From DATNPX01 sp036702975 (GTDB lineage Bacteria; Cyanobacteriota; Vampirovibrionia; Obscuribacterales; Obscuribacteraceae), in the NCBI GenBank assembly GCA_036702975.1, contig DATNPX010000003.1:33717-97716 (forward strand): a stretch of DNA of 64,000 bases, written 5' to 3'. The position numbers and the translations under genes are program-made. Positions 43,431 through 50,942 of this stretch are shown here, piece by piece; position 1 is the stretch's first letter; each line of letters begins with the position of its first letter. Under the pieces are notes generated by a model. The model searched no databases and was not told where the DNA came from. It worked only from the letters and a program-made list of their open reading frames with translations.

Positions 43431-43522
43431 ATATTGATCGTGCTCATTATTCAGTGAAAAACTTCCACTAAATTTACACAGTTATCTACGAATATTGCAC
43501 AATCGCCAGAAGAGGATTCTTT

Positions 43523-44266
43523 ATGGAAGTGCATTCCAACCCAATTTACCAGAACTTTTCTGCACCTCAACCGCCGATAGATTTCAGCGTACCGCTATCT
43601 TCTCCGGTGCTCCAGGATATATTAGCAGACGTCAGCCACGAACTGAAAACGCCACTCTCATCAATCCGCAACTCTTTGACGCTTCTGAAAATCGGAGCCG
43701 CTGGACCGATCTCCAAAGATGCACAAGAAGTTCTCGATGTTGTTGAAAGGAGCACCATTCGATTAATTGATCTGGTTGAAGAGATACTAAACGCACAGAG
43801 ACCAGCGCCAAAACTAGAAACTATTTCGACAGACGAACTCGTGATAGCAGCAGTAGAAATGGTGTCAGGAGAGTTGCGCTCAAAAGAGTTGAAGTTACTG
43901 TTCGCTCGCTCAAACTTGCACGTCAGAGGCAACGAGAAAAGACTTCTGCAAGTACTTGTAAATTTACTATCCAACGCCATCAAGTTCTCACCAGCTGGCG
44001 GTTACATCAAGATTCAAGCACGAGCAGAGAATAACCAAATGGTAGAGATATCAGTGACGGATGAGGGTGCCGGGATTGTTAAGCAGGATCTGGACCGAAT
44101 ATTTCGTAGACATGAACAGGGTCCCTATTTGAGCGACCTGGGAACTGGACTGGGATTGTCTATCACTAAACAGATTATCGAAGAGCACCAGGGACAAATC
44201 GGTGCATCAGATAACAGTGAAGGCGGCGGAGCAACATTCTGGATTCGCCTTCCTCGATCCATGTAA
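43523..44266 (+). CDS. Soluble sensor histidine kinase, 247 aa
   Basis: HisKA dimerisation domain with the phosphoacceptor His39 in ADVSHELKTPLSSIRN, followed by an HATPase_c domain: N-box NLLSNAIKFSP, G1 DEGAGI, F-like IFRRHEQG and G2 GTGLGLS. There is no membrane helix and no sensory domain beyond ~28 N-terminal residues, so it must be controlled by partner proteins. AGAGGA precedes ATG 43523. It is the only histidine kinase in the window and has no regulator beside it, but it could serve one of the four response regulators here. Confidence 0.93.
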   Translation: MEVHSNPIYQNFSAPQPPIDFSVPLSSPVLQDILADVSHELKTPLSSIRNSLTLLKIGAAGPISKDAQEVLDVVERSTIRLIDLVEEILNAQRPAPKLETISTDELVIAAVEMVSGELRSKELKLLFARSNLHVRGNEKRLLQVLVNLLSNAIKFSPAGGYIKIQARAENNQMVEISVTDEGAGIVKQDLDRIFRRHEQGPYLSDLGTGLGLSITKQIIEEHQGQIGASDNSEGGGATFWIRLPRSM

Positions 44267-44280
44267 ACGAGAACCTTCAG

Positions 44281-44355
44281 AATCGATGAGTTGAGAATCA
44301 GTGAGTGAAGAATCGGTGAGTGAAGAATCGGTGAGTGAAGAATCGGTGAGTATCA
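44281..44355. repeat. Five 15-bp tandem copies
   Basis: The unit is AATCGGTGAGTGAAG. The first copy (44281) and second (44296) have one to three changes; copies three and four are identical; the fifth diverges at its end. It lies between two convergent genes. Confidence 0.85.
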
Positions 44356-44372
44356 TCATTGACCTGAATCCC

Positions 44373-45311
44373 CTAATTTCGGCTCAAATAATCATTTTCC
44401 CGAAGCCATGTCCGAGCCTCTGCCAAGCCATTCTCAGCCGCAAGGGTGCACCAGAATAAGGCCATGTCCGAGTCTTTCTTTGTTCCACGTCCGCAGTGAC
44501 AAAGCTGAGCCAGCAAAAACTGTGCCACCGGCATCGACTCCATAGCAAGTTTTGCACATTCGAAAAACGCGGCTTCGTCATTGAAGAAGGGGCTTTCCCT
44601 ATCGAGGCGCAGCTCAACAAGGGACAGACGCGATGCGGCGTAACCTTGCGCAGCCGCTAAAGTGAAATATTTGTGCGCCAGTCGATAATTTTTCCGGACT
44701 ATGGCTCCGCTCAAATACAACTCCGCGAGCTTATGTTGAGCTGGCGCAAACAAATCAAAAGCAAGCTGCTCGAGGCGCTTGTAACTTTCCGTAGGATTAC
44801 AGTCTGGAGCAGTACCATCTAAATGCATCAGCAACAAATTGAATTGCGATAGCTTGTACCCGGCACATGCTGCTCTTTCAAAGTGTCGATATGCTTCCCG
44901 ATAGCGTCCTTGCCTCGCTAAATATAATGCAAGATTATTGATGGAAGGTAAGTAACCAGACCGCGAGGCACGTTTGTAGAGAAGTAGAATCTGGTCTACA
45001 TTTTCTTCAGTCTCTTCAGTTGCCAGAACAACAGCAGCATGATGCCAGCCTTCGGGCACATCGCACTGTTCCGACTTAACAAACCATTCCAGGGAAGACT
45101 GAAAAAAAGGATTCGACCGATCGGAGCGCTCAATAATAGTTTTAAGTGTCATCTGCGCATGAGTATCACCTTTAGTTGCCGCCCGTCTGCATAAACTCCA
45201 GGCTCTTTCCATGTCTTTCGGAACGCGATATCCAGTCTGGTACATGACGGAAAGCAGAAAATCTGCCCCAGATCGCGCTGGTCCTGATGTGATACTAGCC
45301 GGGCTGTGCAT
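44373..45311 (-). CDS. Sel1-like repeat protein, 312 aa
   Basis: Several Sel1-type repeats of about 36 residues are visible, with the A-x6-LG/A-x3-GY signature: AWSLCRRAATKGDTHAQ, AYRHFERAACAGYKLSQFNL, AHKYFTLAAAQGYAASRLSL and ALFWCTLAAENGLAEARTWL. Sel1 proteins are alpha-solenoid scaffolds in signalling or secretion. ATG 45311 has GGGAGA about 11 nt upstream; the frame also opens at ATG 45350 without a ribosome binding site, so the start is uncertain. No signal peptide. It converges on the histidine kinase gene. Confidence 0.8.
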   Translation of the reverse strand: MHSPASITSGPARSGADFLLSVMYQTGYRVPKDMERAWSLCRRAATKGDTHAQMTLKTIIERSDRSNPFFQSSLEWFVKSEQCDVPEGWHHAAVVLATEETEENVDQILLLYKRASRSGYLPSINNLALYLARQGRYREAYRHFERAACAGYKLSQFNLLLMHLDGTAPDCNPTESYKRLEQLAFDLFAPAQHKLAELYLSGAIVRKNYRLAHKYFTLAAAQGYAASRLSLVELRLDRESPFFNDEAAFFECAKLAMESMPVAQFLLAQLCHCGRGTKKDSDMALFWCTLAAENGLAEARTWLRENDYLSRN

Positions 45312-45390
45312 CTCTAATAGAGTCTCCCTGATGACATGAACATCATGCATTCGGTGACATCAAAAAAAGCTATAGAGAATAAGGATTATT

Positions 45391-45397
45391 TGTGGAC
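45391..45397 (-). promoter_or_regulatory. TTCCAYR box variant, copy 13
   Basis: Minus strand GGTGTCCACAAATAATCC, 79 nt before ATG 45311. First base deviates (GTCCACA). Confidence 0.3.
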
Positions 45398-45411
45398 ACC
45401 GCATCTGGTGA

Positions 45412-45418
45412 TTCCACA
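45412..45418 (+). promoter_or_regulatory. TTCCAYR box, copy 14
   Basis: TGATTCCACAAAAATTATCC, 77 nt before ATG 45496. It is back to back with the minus-strand copy at 45391. Confidence 0.45.
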
Positions 45419-45495
45419 AAAATTATCCATTCAGTAAATATATTTTCTACTGAGCATTCCTAGTATGTCATCAGGCGTATCAGGAGTGACACAGA

Positions 45496-45708
45496 ATGCA
45501 ATCCAACCAAGCCACAGATTTCGAAAAGCAACAAGAAGGCGCAGGAGGCATACATATACCGCGCACTGAATCGGGTGCTCCAGAGCTCTCCCTGAAGGAA
45601 TGGTACGAAGGCACCAGGCACATACTCAAAGATCGACGCTCTTACAAACACAGAATAGACATGCTGATTCTTGTGGGCGCAGAACCGATTTTAGATTTCG
45701 GGGTGTAA
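45496..45708 (+). CDS. Small hypothetical protein, 70 aa
   Basis: ATG 45496 has CAGGAG about 9 nt upstream. The product is hydrophilic with a Gln/Asn-rich start and a basic helical middle (EGTRHILKDRRSYKHR); the end is hydrophobic. The next gene starts 3 nt after its stop, so translation is probably coupled. No family recognised. Confidence 0.65.
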   Translation: MQSNQATDFEKQQEGAGGIHIPRTESGAPELSLKEWYEGTRHILKDRRSYKHRIDMLILVGAEPILDFGV

Positions 45709-45711
45709 CTG

Positions 45712-46305
45712 ATGACACCACAATCAACTACGGCGATACAAGTGCTGGCGGCACCACAAGTACCGGCTGCACTACAAGGCTCGGCGGCACCACAAGTACC
45801 GGCTGCACTACAAGGCTCGGCGTTATCACAAGTATCGGCTGCACCTCAACCGCCGGTCACTCATGAGCACAATGAGAACTCCGCCTCGCCAGAACAGCCT
45901 GAAGAAATCTTAGCCAATCCGATACTCATGTCCAAAGGCACCTACTCTGTACACCATGACGAGTGCTATGCAGTGCCAGATTACTATGAGAGTGCCTACG
46001 CCAAACGACAACCGTGGCAGGAAAGAAACACCAATTTTGCACCGTCGCTAAATTCACGAGGACACTACAGATCGCTCTTCAATCCTGGCGGGAATTATAA
46101 AAACTTCTACGACATATTTGCCATGTCACAGGCAGATCCGTATCACCATGCCAGCGTAGTCCCAACGTTCTACTCGAATGATGAAACGTGCAGCGAGACA
46201 ACGATTTCGCTTCCTCGTAAAAACAAAGAATTTGAAAGTTATCGACCTTTCAGGGCGGAGTCGCGCGGATACACAAGATCTTACTTTTACGGCGCTGGAC
46301 GATAG
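45712..46305 (+). CDS. Hypothetical protein with Ala/Pro/Gln N-terminal repeats, 197 aa
   Basis: It begins 3 nt after the stop of the preceding gene. Residues ~10-45 contain tandem units of AAPQVPAALQGS type encoded by a 36-bp direct repeat. The remainder is polar and Tyr/His-rich (VHHDECYAVPDYYESAYA, SRGYTRSYFYGAGR), without membrane segments. The Tyr-rich low-complexity chain suggests a disordered protein. Function unknown. It is second in a three-gene rightward cluster. Confidence 0.65.
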   Translation: MTPQSTTAIQVLAAPQVPAALQGSAAPQVPAALQGSALSQVSAAPQPPVTHEHNENSASPEQPEEILANPILMSKGTYSVHHDECYAVPDYYESAYAKRQPWQERNTNFAPSLNSRGHYRSLFNPGGNYKNFYDIFAMSQADPYHHASVVPTFYSNDETCSETTISLPRKNKEFESYRPFRAESRGYTRSYFYGAGR

Positions 46306-46410
46306 CAAAACGCGTGTAGCTTCCAGCTCTTTTCTACAAATTAGTCCTAATCTTAGACTGCAGATTACAAGAATCAATCCACATCAACAATTCATATAAA
46401 GGTGATCAGA

Positions 46411-46683
46411 ATGGATGCTATTAACGCCAAACCCGATTCGGCGATCAAAGAATCAAGTATAATTTTTGGTGACGAGACGAGCGCTTTTTCGCTGGCAGAT
46501 TGGAAAAGTCATCTAGTTTTTCGCGCTCAGATGCTGGCGAAAATTGATGTCGAAAAGATCTGTGGCGTCTTGACCCTGTATGACTCCTCGATGGTGCCTA
46601 AAACTGAGTCCGAAACTTGTACGCTCCCAGGTCAGGCAACCTTCCCACAGGCTCTGACAAACGTCGCTGCGCTAGCAACCTGA
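46411..46683 (+). CDS. Small hypothetical protein, 90 aa
   Basis: ATG 46411 is preceded by AAAGGTGA; a GTG in frame at 46402 is less likely. The product is soluble, with a helical central part (LADWKSHLVFRAQMLAKIDV) and a Thr/Pro/Ala-rich end. It is the last gene of the 45496-46683 cluster and is closed by an intrinsic terminator. No family recognised. Confidence 0.65.
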   Translation: MDAINAKPDSAIKESSIIFGDETSAFSLADWKSHLVFRAQMLAKIDVEKICGVLTLYDSSMVPKTESETCTLPGQATFPQALTNVAALAT

Positions 46684-46708
46684 TCGATATTTCGAATTTT
46701 TGCCGAAG

Positions 46709-46740
46709 AAAAGGGAACCCACGTTGTGAGTTCCCTTTTT
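46709..46740 (+). terminator. Intrinsic terminator
   Basis: AAAAGGGAAC (46709-46718) pairs with GTTCCCTTTT (46730-46739), 11-nt loop, T-tail. It is A-rich on the left side, so it can act for both strands. Confidence 0.85.
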
Positions 46741-46861
46741 GCTGGAACGATACCGTTCCCAATTTTGCTCAACCGAATCCTACCATGCTACTCGGTCGGT
46801 GCTCACCATTATGCGCGAGCAAGTGTTTGTCAACAAAATAATTCGTCTCAACAGAGGCAAA

Positions 46862-47971
46862 TCAACCGTTTACATGTGGAGTCGCTGGAGCGGCAAAAGG
46901 ATCAACAGGCTGATTACCGTCGACTGCAGTCGCAGGAGGAGCAAACGGACTGACAGGGTGATTAATTGGAAAATTCGTGGGAGCAATCGTCGGCTGAATC
47001 TGCGGCGAAAAAGCCACGTCTATCTCCGGATCAACCCCACCCATATAATATTTCTTCAGCCCATCTTTGGAAGTCTTTACGGACAGCGTCAGCGTTTGAT
47101 TATCGATGGAAACAGTTGTTCCATCAGCACGATTCGTAAATGACCAACTCGATTGCAGCGGAATTTTTCCGGCATCAAAGGTAGAATCAACCGTGAACAA
47201 TTCTTGTTGCTGTCCATGGTAGTTCGGCATATTTACTACGACTTTACTAGCAGTGCGCTGAAGGTTTGGAGAGATCTCAATCGTTGAACCGTCAGGATAT
47301 TGAACTACAGTCCGTTGAGGTTTGTCGTTTTGTCCCTCGACATTGATCTTCAATCCATTAGCCTGCAAAATGGCAGATCTCATAACGGTCTTGCCATCGG
47401 TCCCAACATAGCTCACCGTAGTAGCATCCGCGCCAAAAGTAGTTATTGTTTGATCAGCAGGATTGGTGACAATCAGATCAGGATGTTTCGGATCATTCGC
47501 ATTATATGACACGTCCGCCCTTGGGCTGGAAAGATCGGGTGTGGGAGGATTTTGAGTGTAGAATCCGGCTTTGCTCACGTCAGGTTGCACCCACGTCCAG
47601 GTTCCGGAAGCGATGTTATTCGGATCATCAACTTTCAAAGTCATGTTGTCCGAACTTAGAGTGTAAGAAAGACCTGTGCCAAATGACACACGCGTTCCAT
47701 CAGGCGTTGTCAAATCAGGAATTTTGGTGTTTATCTCAATGCCATTGCCATCAACAATAGAAAACGGTGGAATGATGGTAGAGTCAGCGGTTGTTGCCGC
47801 GCTCAAATCTCTGAATAGAGCCGAAGCGCGATCTTGCCAACCGGCTCCATTTGTCTGTAGCAAAGTTGGATCACCGTAGATAAAAGTGCGAGCGTCTTCA
47901 AAAGCTTCTTTGTAATTCCCCTTCTTCTCGGCCGATTCAATAAGATTTACGTAGTCTTGTTCAGTAGGCAT
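46862..47971 (-). CDS. YD-like hypothetical protein, 369 aa
   Basis: ATG 47971 has CGGAGA about 8 nt upstream. A short helical N-terminus with a TPR-like hairpin (AEKKGNYKEAFEDARTFIYG) precedes strand-rich DG units (LTTPDGTRVSFGTGL, YVGTDGKTVMRSAIL, VQYPDGSTIEISPN, TNRADGTTVSIDNQ). The final ~50 residues are Pro-rich (PFAPPATAVDGNQPVDPFAA). No signal peptide. The promoter segment shares a 16-nt identity with that of the 12109 gene. A smaller member of the YD-like group. Confidence 0.75.
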   Translation of the reverse strand: MPTEQDYVNLIESAEKKGNYKEAFEDARTFIYGDPTLLQTNGAGWQDRASALFRDLSAATTADSTIIPPFSIVDGNGIEINTKIPDLTTPDGTRVSFGTGLSYTLSSDNMTLKVDDPNNIASGTWTWVQPDVSKAGFYTQNPPTPDLSSPRADVSYNANDPKHPDLIVTNPADQTITTFGADATTVSYVGTDGKTVMRSAILQANGLKINVEGQNDKPQRTVVQYPDGSTIEISPNLQRTASKVVVNMPNYHGQQQELFTVDSTFDAGKIPLQSSWSFTNRADGTTVSIDNQTLTLSVKTSKDGLKKYYMGGVDPEIDVAFSPQIQPTIAPTNFPINHPVSPFAPPATAVDGNQPVDPFAAPATPHVNG

Positions 47972-48027
47972 TGCTGAAATCTCCGTCGCATTACGCCGTC
48001 AGCTTACGGCAGAGAATCAGTAATTGT

Positions 48028-48034
48028 TGTGGAA
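48028..48034 (-). promoter_or_regulatory. TTCCAYR box, copy 15
   Basis: Minus strand GTTCCACAACAATTAC (48020-48035), 56 nt before ATG 47971, identical over 16 nt to 12043-12058 on the plus strand. Confidence 0.5.
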
Positions 48035-48070
48035 CGCGTTTCGTAATCACCGCATACGGTAGCACTTAAG

Positions 48071-48658
48071 TTAGAGCCCACTGGTGAGTGATAACTGATG
48101 TGCTTCCAAGCCTCCAGGTTGCATAGCAGCAACGGAGTGCGGGGCACTAACCAAATGCGCGCTGACTCCCAATCGGGCAGAACTATCACTGGCCGAAGAC
48201 CTTGTTGCTGAATTCGTTGCAGCCCTGACAGGGGAATGATAACTAAGTACAGTATCAGTTTCTGCATGCGAGGCTGCTGGCGGAGTTCTTTTGCATAATA
48301 GCGCTGAAACCAAACTGCCATCGGAATTTCGAAGACCTGAATTCTGAGTACCCAAATTTTGCATACCGAGACTTCGGAATCGCTCTTGCCGAACTTTAGC
48401 CACCGGTAACGGTGCCCTTACAGCCTGTGGGCCAGTGGCGGCAGTAGTATTGATGGTGCGACGCACCATAGGCTCCCAATAATAACGTGCCAGGTTGGGA
48501 TTGCCTTGAACAAGCTGCCACTCCCAACCTCGCACGCGCGTGAGCACTACTGAGCGAGAGTTGAGAGGTTTTCGAGGAACTTGCATTGACTGAGCCTGGG
48601 CACCCGCTTCTGCGCTGCACAGACAAAGAAAAATTAGTAATACAAATTTGATTCTCAT
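48071..48658 (-). CDS. Secreted hypothetical protein, 195 aa
   Basis: ATG 48658 follows GAAGGGG at good spacing. A Sec signal peptide is evident (MRIKFVLLIFLCLCSAEA, cleavage after AGA or AQA). The mature chain is basic and Arg/Ser/Thr-rich with few hydrophobic stretches (RVRGWEWQLVQGNP, RYYWEPMVRR). Near the end the motif SYHSPV occurs in this frame; a second SYHSPV lies ~150 bp on in a different frame (48004-48321), so a frameshift or duplication may have altered the C-terminus. Family not recognised. Confidence 0.65.
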   Translation of the reverse strand: MRIKFVLLIFLCLCSAEAGAQAQSMQVPRKPLNSRSVVLTRVRGWEWQLVQGNPNLARYYWEPMVRRTINTTAATGPQAVRAPLPVAKVRQERFRSLGMQNLGTQNSGLRNSDGSLVSALLCKRTPPAASHAETDTVLSYHSPVRAATNSATRSSASDSSARLGVSAHLVSAPHSVAAMQPGGLEAHQLSLTSGL

Positions 48659-48730
48659 AAGAACCCCTTCAAAATCAACGATACAGACCGAAATTATTCG
48701 TGCATCAGAATGGGAATCTTACGAAGCGCT

Positions 48731-48836
48731 CATGGAATAGTTGTGAAAAAAGAAGACGCGGTTTCAGTTTTCATAGTCGAAAACATCAGTATAAGGTAGC
48801 GAAATCACAACGCCTAAACCAAACAACTATTCCATG
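48731..48836. promoter_or_regulatory. Divergent 14-bp inverted repeat with TTCCAYR boxes (copies 16 and 17)
   Basis: CATGGAATAGTTGT (48731-48744) is a perfect inverted repeat of ACAACTATTCCATG (48823-48836). Each arm carries TTCCATG pointing to its own gene: 72 nt before ATG 48658 and 64 nt before ATG 48901. Confidence 0.6.
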
Positions 48837-48840
48837 TTTA

Positions 48841-48847
48841 TTCCACA
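48841..48847 (+). promoter_or_regulatory. TTCCAYR box, copy 18
   Basis: TTTATTCCACACCAACC, 53 nt before ATG 48901 and 11 bp from the TTCCATG of the preceding arm, the same spacing as the pair at 25872-25889. Confidence 0.5.
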
Positions 48848-48900
48848 CCAACCAAATAGCATGCTGTCATTGACTACTGATTCAGTGAGGAGCGCTCAAC

Positions 48901-49230
48901 ATGCAAACATATTCCGAACTAAAACCGGTCACAACAACCTCGCAATTCGAAAGCCCGAGCCAATCGTCACCGCTTAAAGATAGTACTTCCGTCATTTTAA
49001 TCGCTATGCTAGCTGGTGCAGTCGCGATCGAAGTAGTGAAAATTTTCGGACTATCTCATGGCATGAGCGAGCACATGCGCACGGAACTATCGTGGATCGG
49101 AATGTCGATCTGCTTTGTATCGGCTCCGACATTCCTTATATTTGGTAGAAAACTCCCAGTCCGGGTTGGCTTCGGCTTGGTGGCAGGCTTGATTTTTGCA
49201 GTTAGCGTCATCGCGTCAATGGTCGCATAG
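48901..49230 (+). CDS. Small membrane protein, 109 aa
   Basis: ATG 48901 has GAGGAG 8 nt upstream. After ~28 polar residues there are three hydrophobic segments: SVILIAMLAGAVAIEVVKIF, LSWIGMSICFVSAPTFLIF and VGFGLVAGLIFAVSVIASMV. The next gene begins 8 nt after the stop, its Shine-Dalgarno overlapping this stop codon, so the two are translationally coupled. The pairing suggests a membrane anchor for the downstream YD-like product, which is inference. Confidence 0.75.
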   Translation: MQTYSELKPVTTTSQFESPSQSSPLKDSTSVILIAMLAGAVAIEVVKIFGLSHGMSEHMRTELSWIGMSICFVSAPTFLIFGRKLPVRVGFGLVAGLIFAVSVIASMVA

Positions 49231-49238
49231 GAGGTTTT

Positions 49239-50036
49239 GTGGGCTTCATAGAAAAACCGCTCGAGGTTGACGATACGCACCAATGCGTACAACTGACTCC
49301 AGATGGCACTGTCCGTTATGTAATCGATGTGCACGGACAGAGAACAGACTTCGAATGGAAAGAAATTGACTCGTCGCTGGTGCTGGTTGGTCTAACCACA
49401 TGTAGTGGCAGAAAAAAGCAGCGAGTGGAAGGAAACGTTTGGATATCTCAATCCATGTCATCAGCCCTAAATCCTGTGGCCTGGTACGGAGACATTGTGG
49501 TGCGCAGCACTGGAGCATACACATTGCTGCCCGATCTTACCGTGGAGGACACAAATTTCCGAGCGATTACCTTCAGTCCAGATGGAACAGTCAGTCGGAC
49601 GCTGCTGGATGGCAGCAGAATCGTAACTTACGGCGCTTGCGGAGAGATCCTGGAACGAAGTGATCCCCGAGGTTTCACACAGCGCTTCGAATGGGATTAC
49701 TGCCTCAATTATCTACGCTTGAAGCGTGTGCTCTACTGCGACGGCACCGTAATGGAGAAAATTGCCGAAACGCGCTGGGTACGAATCGGCAAGACTGGTC
49801 ACACGACAATTATGAATGTGATTCTCGAAGTCGACAAACTCGGCTTGCTAAACATGAGACGCGCTCCCGGCTGGCAGTTGAACATGGACCTTTCCGAATA
49901 TGTCTGCAGCGCCAGAGCAAGTTCAAGATTTGACGAACTTGATGATTTTTCCGCCGTAACTGCATGTACAGAGAAACTAGAATTGGAGGTATCCAGTCCT
50001 GCCATTCAACGATCGACGCTGACACTTTTTCGTTAG
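49239..50036 (+). CDS. YD-like hypothetical protein, 265 aa (GTG start)
   Basis: The start is GTG 49239 behind a perfect AGGAGG. The chain is mostly strands with DG turns: QLTPDGTVRYVIDVHGQR, FSPDGTVSRTLLDGSRIV, YGACGEILERSDPRG, LYCDGTVMEKIAETRW. That is the YD/RHS repeat style seen in the giants, in a compact form. It has Cys residues but no signal peptide. It is coupled to the small membrane protein upstream and converges with a response regulator gene. Function unknown. Confidence 0.75.
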   Translation: MGFIEKPLEVDDTHQCVQLTPDGTVRYVIDVHGQRTDFEWKEIDSSLVLVGLTTCSGRKKQRVEGNVWISQSMSSALNPVAWYGDIVVRSTGAYTLLPDLTVEDTNFRAITFSPDGTVSRTLLDGSRIVTYGACGEILERSDPRGFTQRFEWDYCLNYLRLKRVLYCDGTVMEKIAETRWVRIGKTGHTTIMNVILEVDKLGLLNMRRAPGWQLNMDLSEYVCSARASSRFDELDDFSAVTACTEKLELEVSSPAIQRSTLTLFR

Positions 50037-50100
50037 AGGCTTGTCCGCAAGTAAATCAACTGGATAAAGCATTTACGCGGATCGAGTTCAAACAGCCAAC

Positions 50101-50772
50101 TTAAACCTTTAGCTTGTAGCCAACACCATGAACAGTTTCGAACCACTCTTTCTGTCCATGTGCAGTGAGCTTTTTCCGCAACCTGTTCATATGCGTTCTA
50201 ACAACCTCCGGCGAGGTCTCGGAGGTAGAGGGCCAGACCCGTTCGAGCAGCGACTCCGTATTAAAGACTTGATTTGGATGACGCATAAAGAATTCGAGCA
50301 GATCGAATTCTTTTGGTAATAGATCAATTTCGTTGCCGGCGCATTTTACGACGTGACTTTTACGATCAAGCTCGATTTCACCGGCGACTAAAACGTCTCC
50401 CGAAAAAGCAGCTGGTCGACGAAGCAGCGCTCGTAAGCGGGCCATCAATTCTCGACCATCAAAAGGTTTCGTCAGGTAATCATCGGCACCGGCATCAAGC
50501 CCTGCCGTTTTTTCGTCGATCATATTTTTGCCGGTCAGAATCAAAACCGGAGTCTTTCCACCCCGCCCTCGAAACGTTTTCAGAACCTCAAGCCCACTGA
50601 TATCAGGCAGCCTCAAGTCCAAAACAATGGCATCGTAATTATTGAAACGCAAGTCCTGAAGAGCATCCTGACCATTGTCTTTCAGATCAAAAACATAGTT
50701 TTCCAGCTTCATCCATCGACCGAGAGTGGCTCCCAGGTCGGCGTCGTCCTCAACAATCAAAATTTTGGTCAT
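50101..50772 (-). CDS. OmpR-family response regulator, 223 aa
   Basis: Receiver with EDD near 8-10, phosphoacceptor Asp52 (DAIVLDLRLP) and LTKPF; the winged helix reads LLPKEFDLLEFFMRHP, then VVRTHMNRLRKKL and TVHGVGYKLKV. Length and layout match the regulators at 20973 and 25089, suggesting duplication within the genome. It is divergent from the TadG-like gene across 170 bp, so it may control pilus genes. No kinase is adjacent. Confidence 0.93.
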   Translation of the reverse strand: MTKILIVEDDADLGATLGRWMKLENYVFDLKDNGQDALQDLRFNNYDAIVLDLRLPDISGLEVLKTFRGRGGKTPVLILTGKNMIDEKTAGLDAGADDYLTKPFDGRELMARLRALLRRPAAFSGDVLVAGEIELDRKSHVVKCAGNEIDLLPKEFDLLEFFMRHPNQVFNTESLLERVWPSTSETSPEVVRTHMNRLRKKLTAHGQKEWFETVHGVGYKLKV

Positions 50773-50845
50773 ACAAACACTTCTTGTCGATATTACTTAC
50801 GCTTTTTCTCATTATCTCAGATAGCACAGCTTTTACGAACTCCCA

Positions 50846-50852
50846 TTCCACA
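50846..50852 (+). promoter_or_regulatory. TTCCAYR box, copy 19
   Basis: CCCATTCCACACAAGTGCC, 90 nt before ATG 50943 of the TadG-like gene. Confidence 0.4.
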
Positions 50853-50942
50853 CAAGTGCCACGTTCAATACACGACTTTGTCAGGAGCTTGCTGTAATTT
50901 CGTAACTTGAGCGAATCATCTAACCAAAAACGGATCGGCCAA

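Larger units (their letters stand above)
43204..43522. other. Intergenic region, 319 bp
   Basis: It contains the terminator of the preceding gene and TTCCACA-type boxes before the histidine kinase gene. No gene. Confidence 0.5.
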
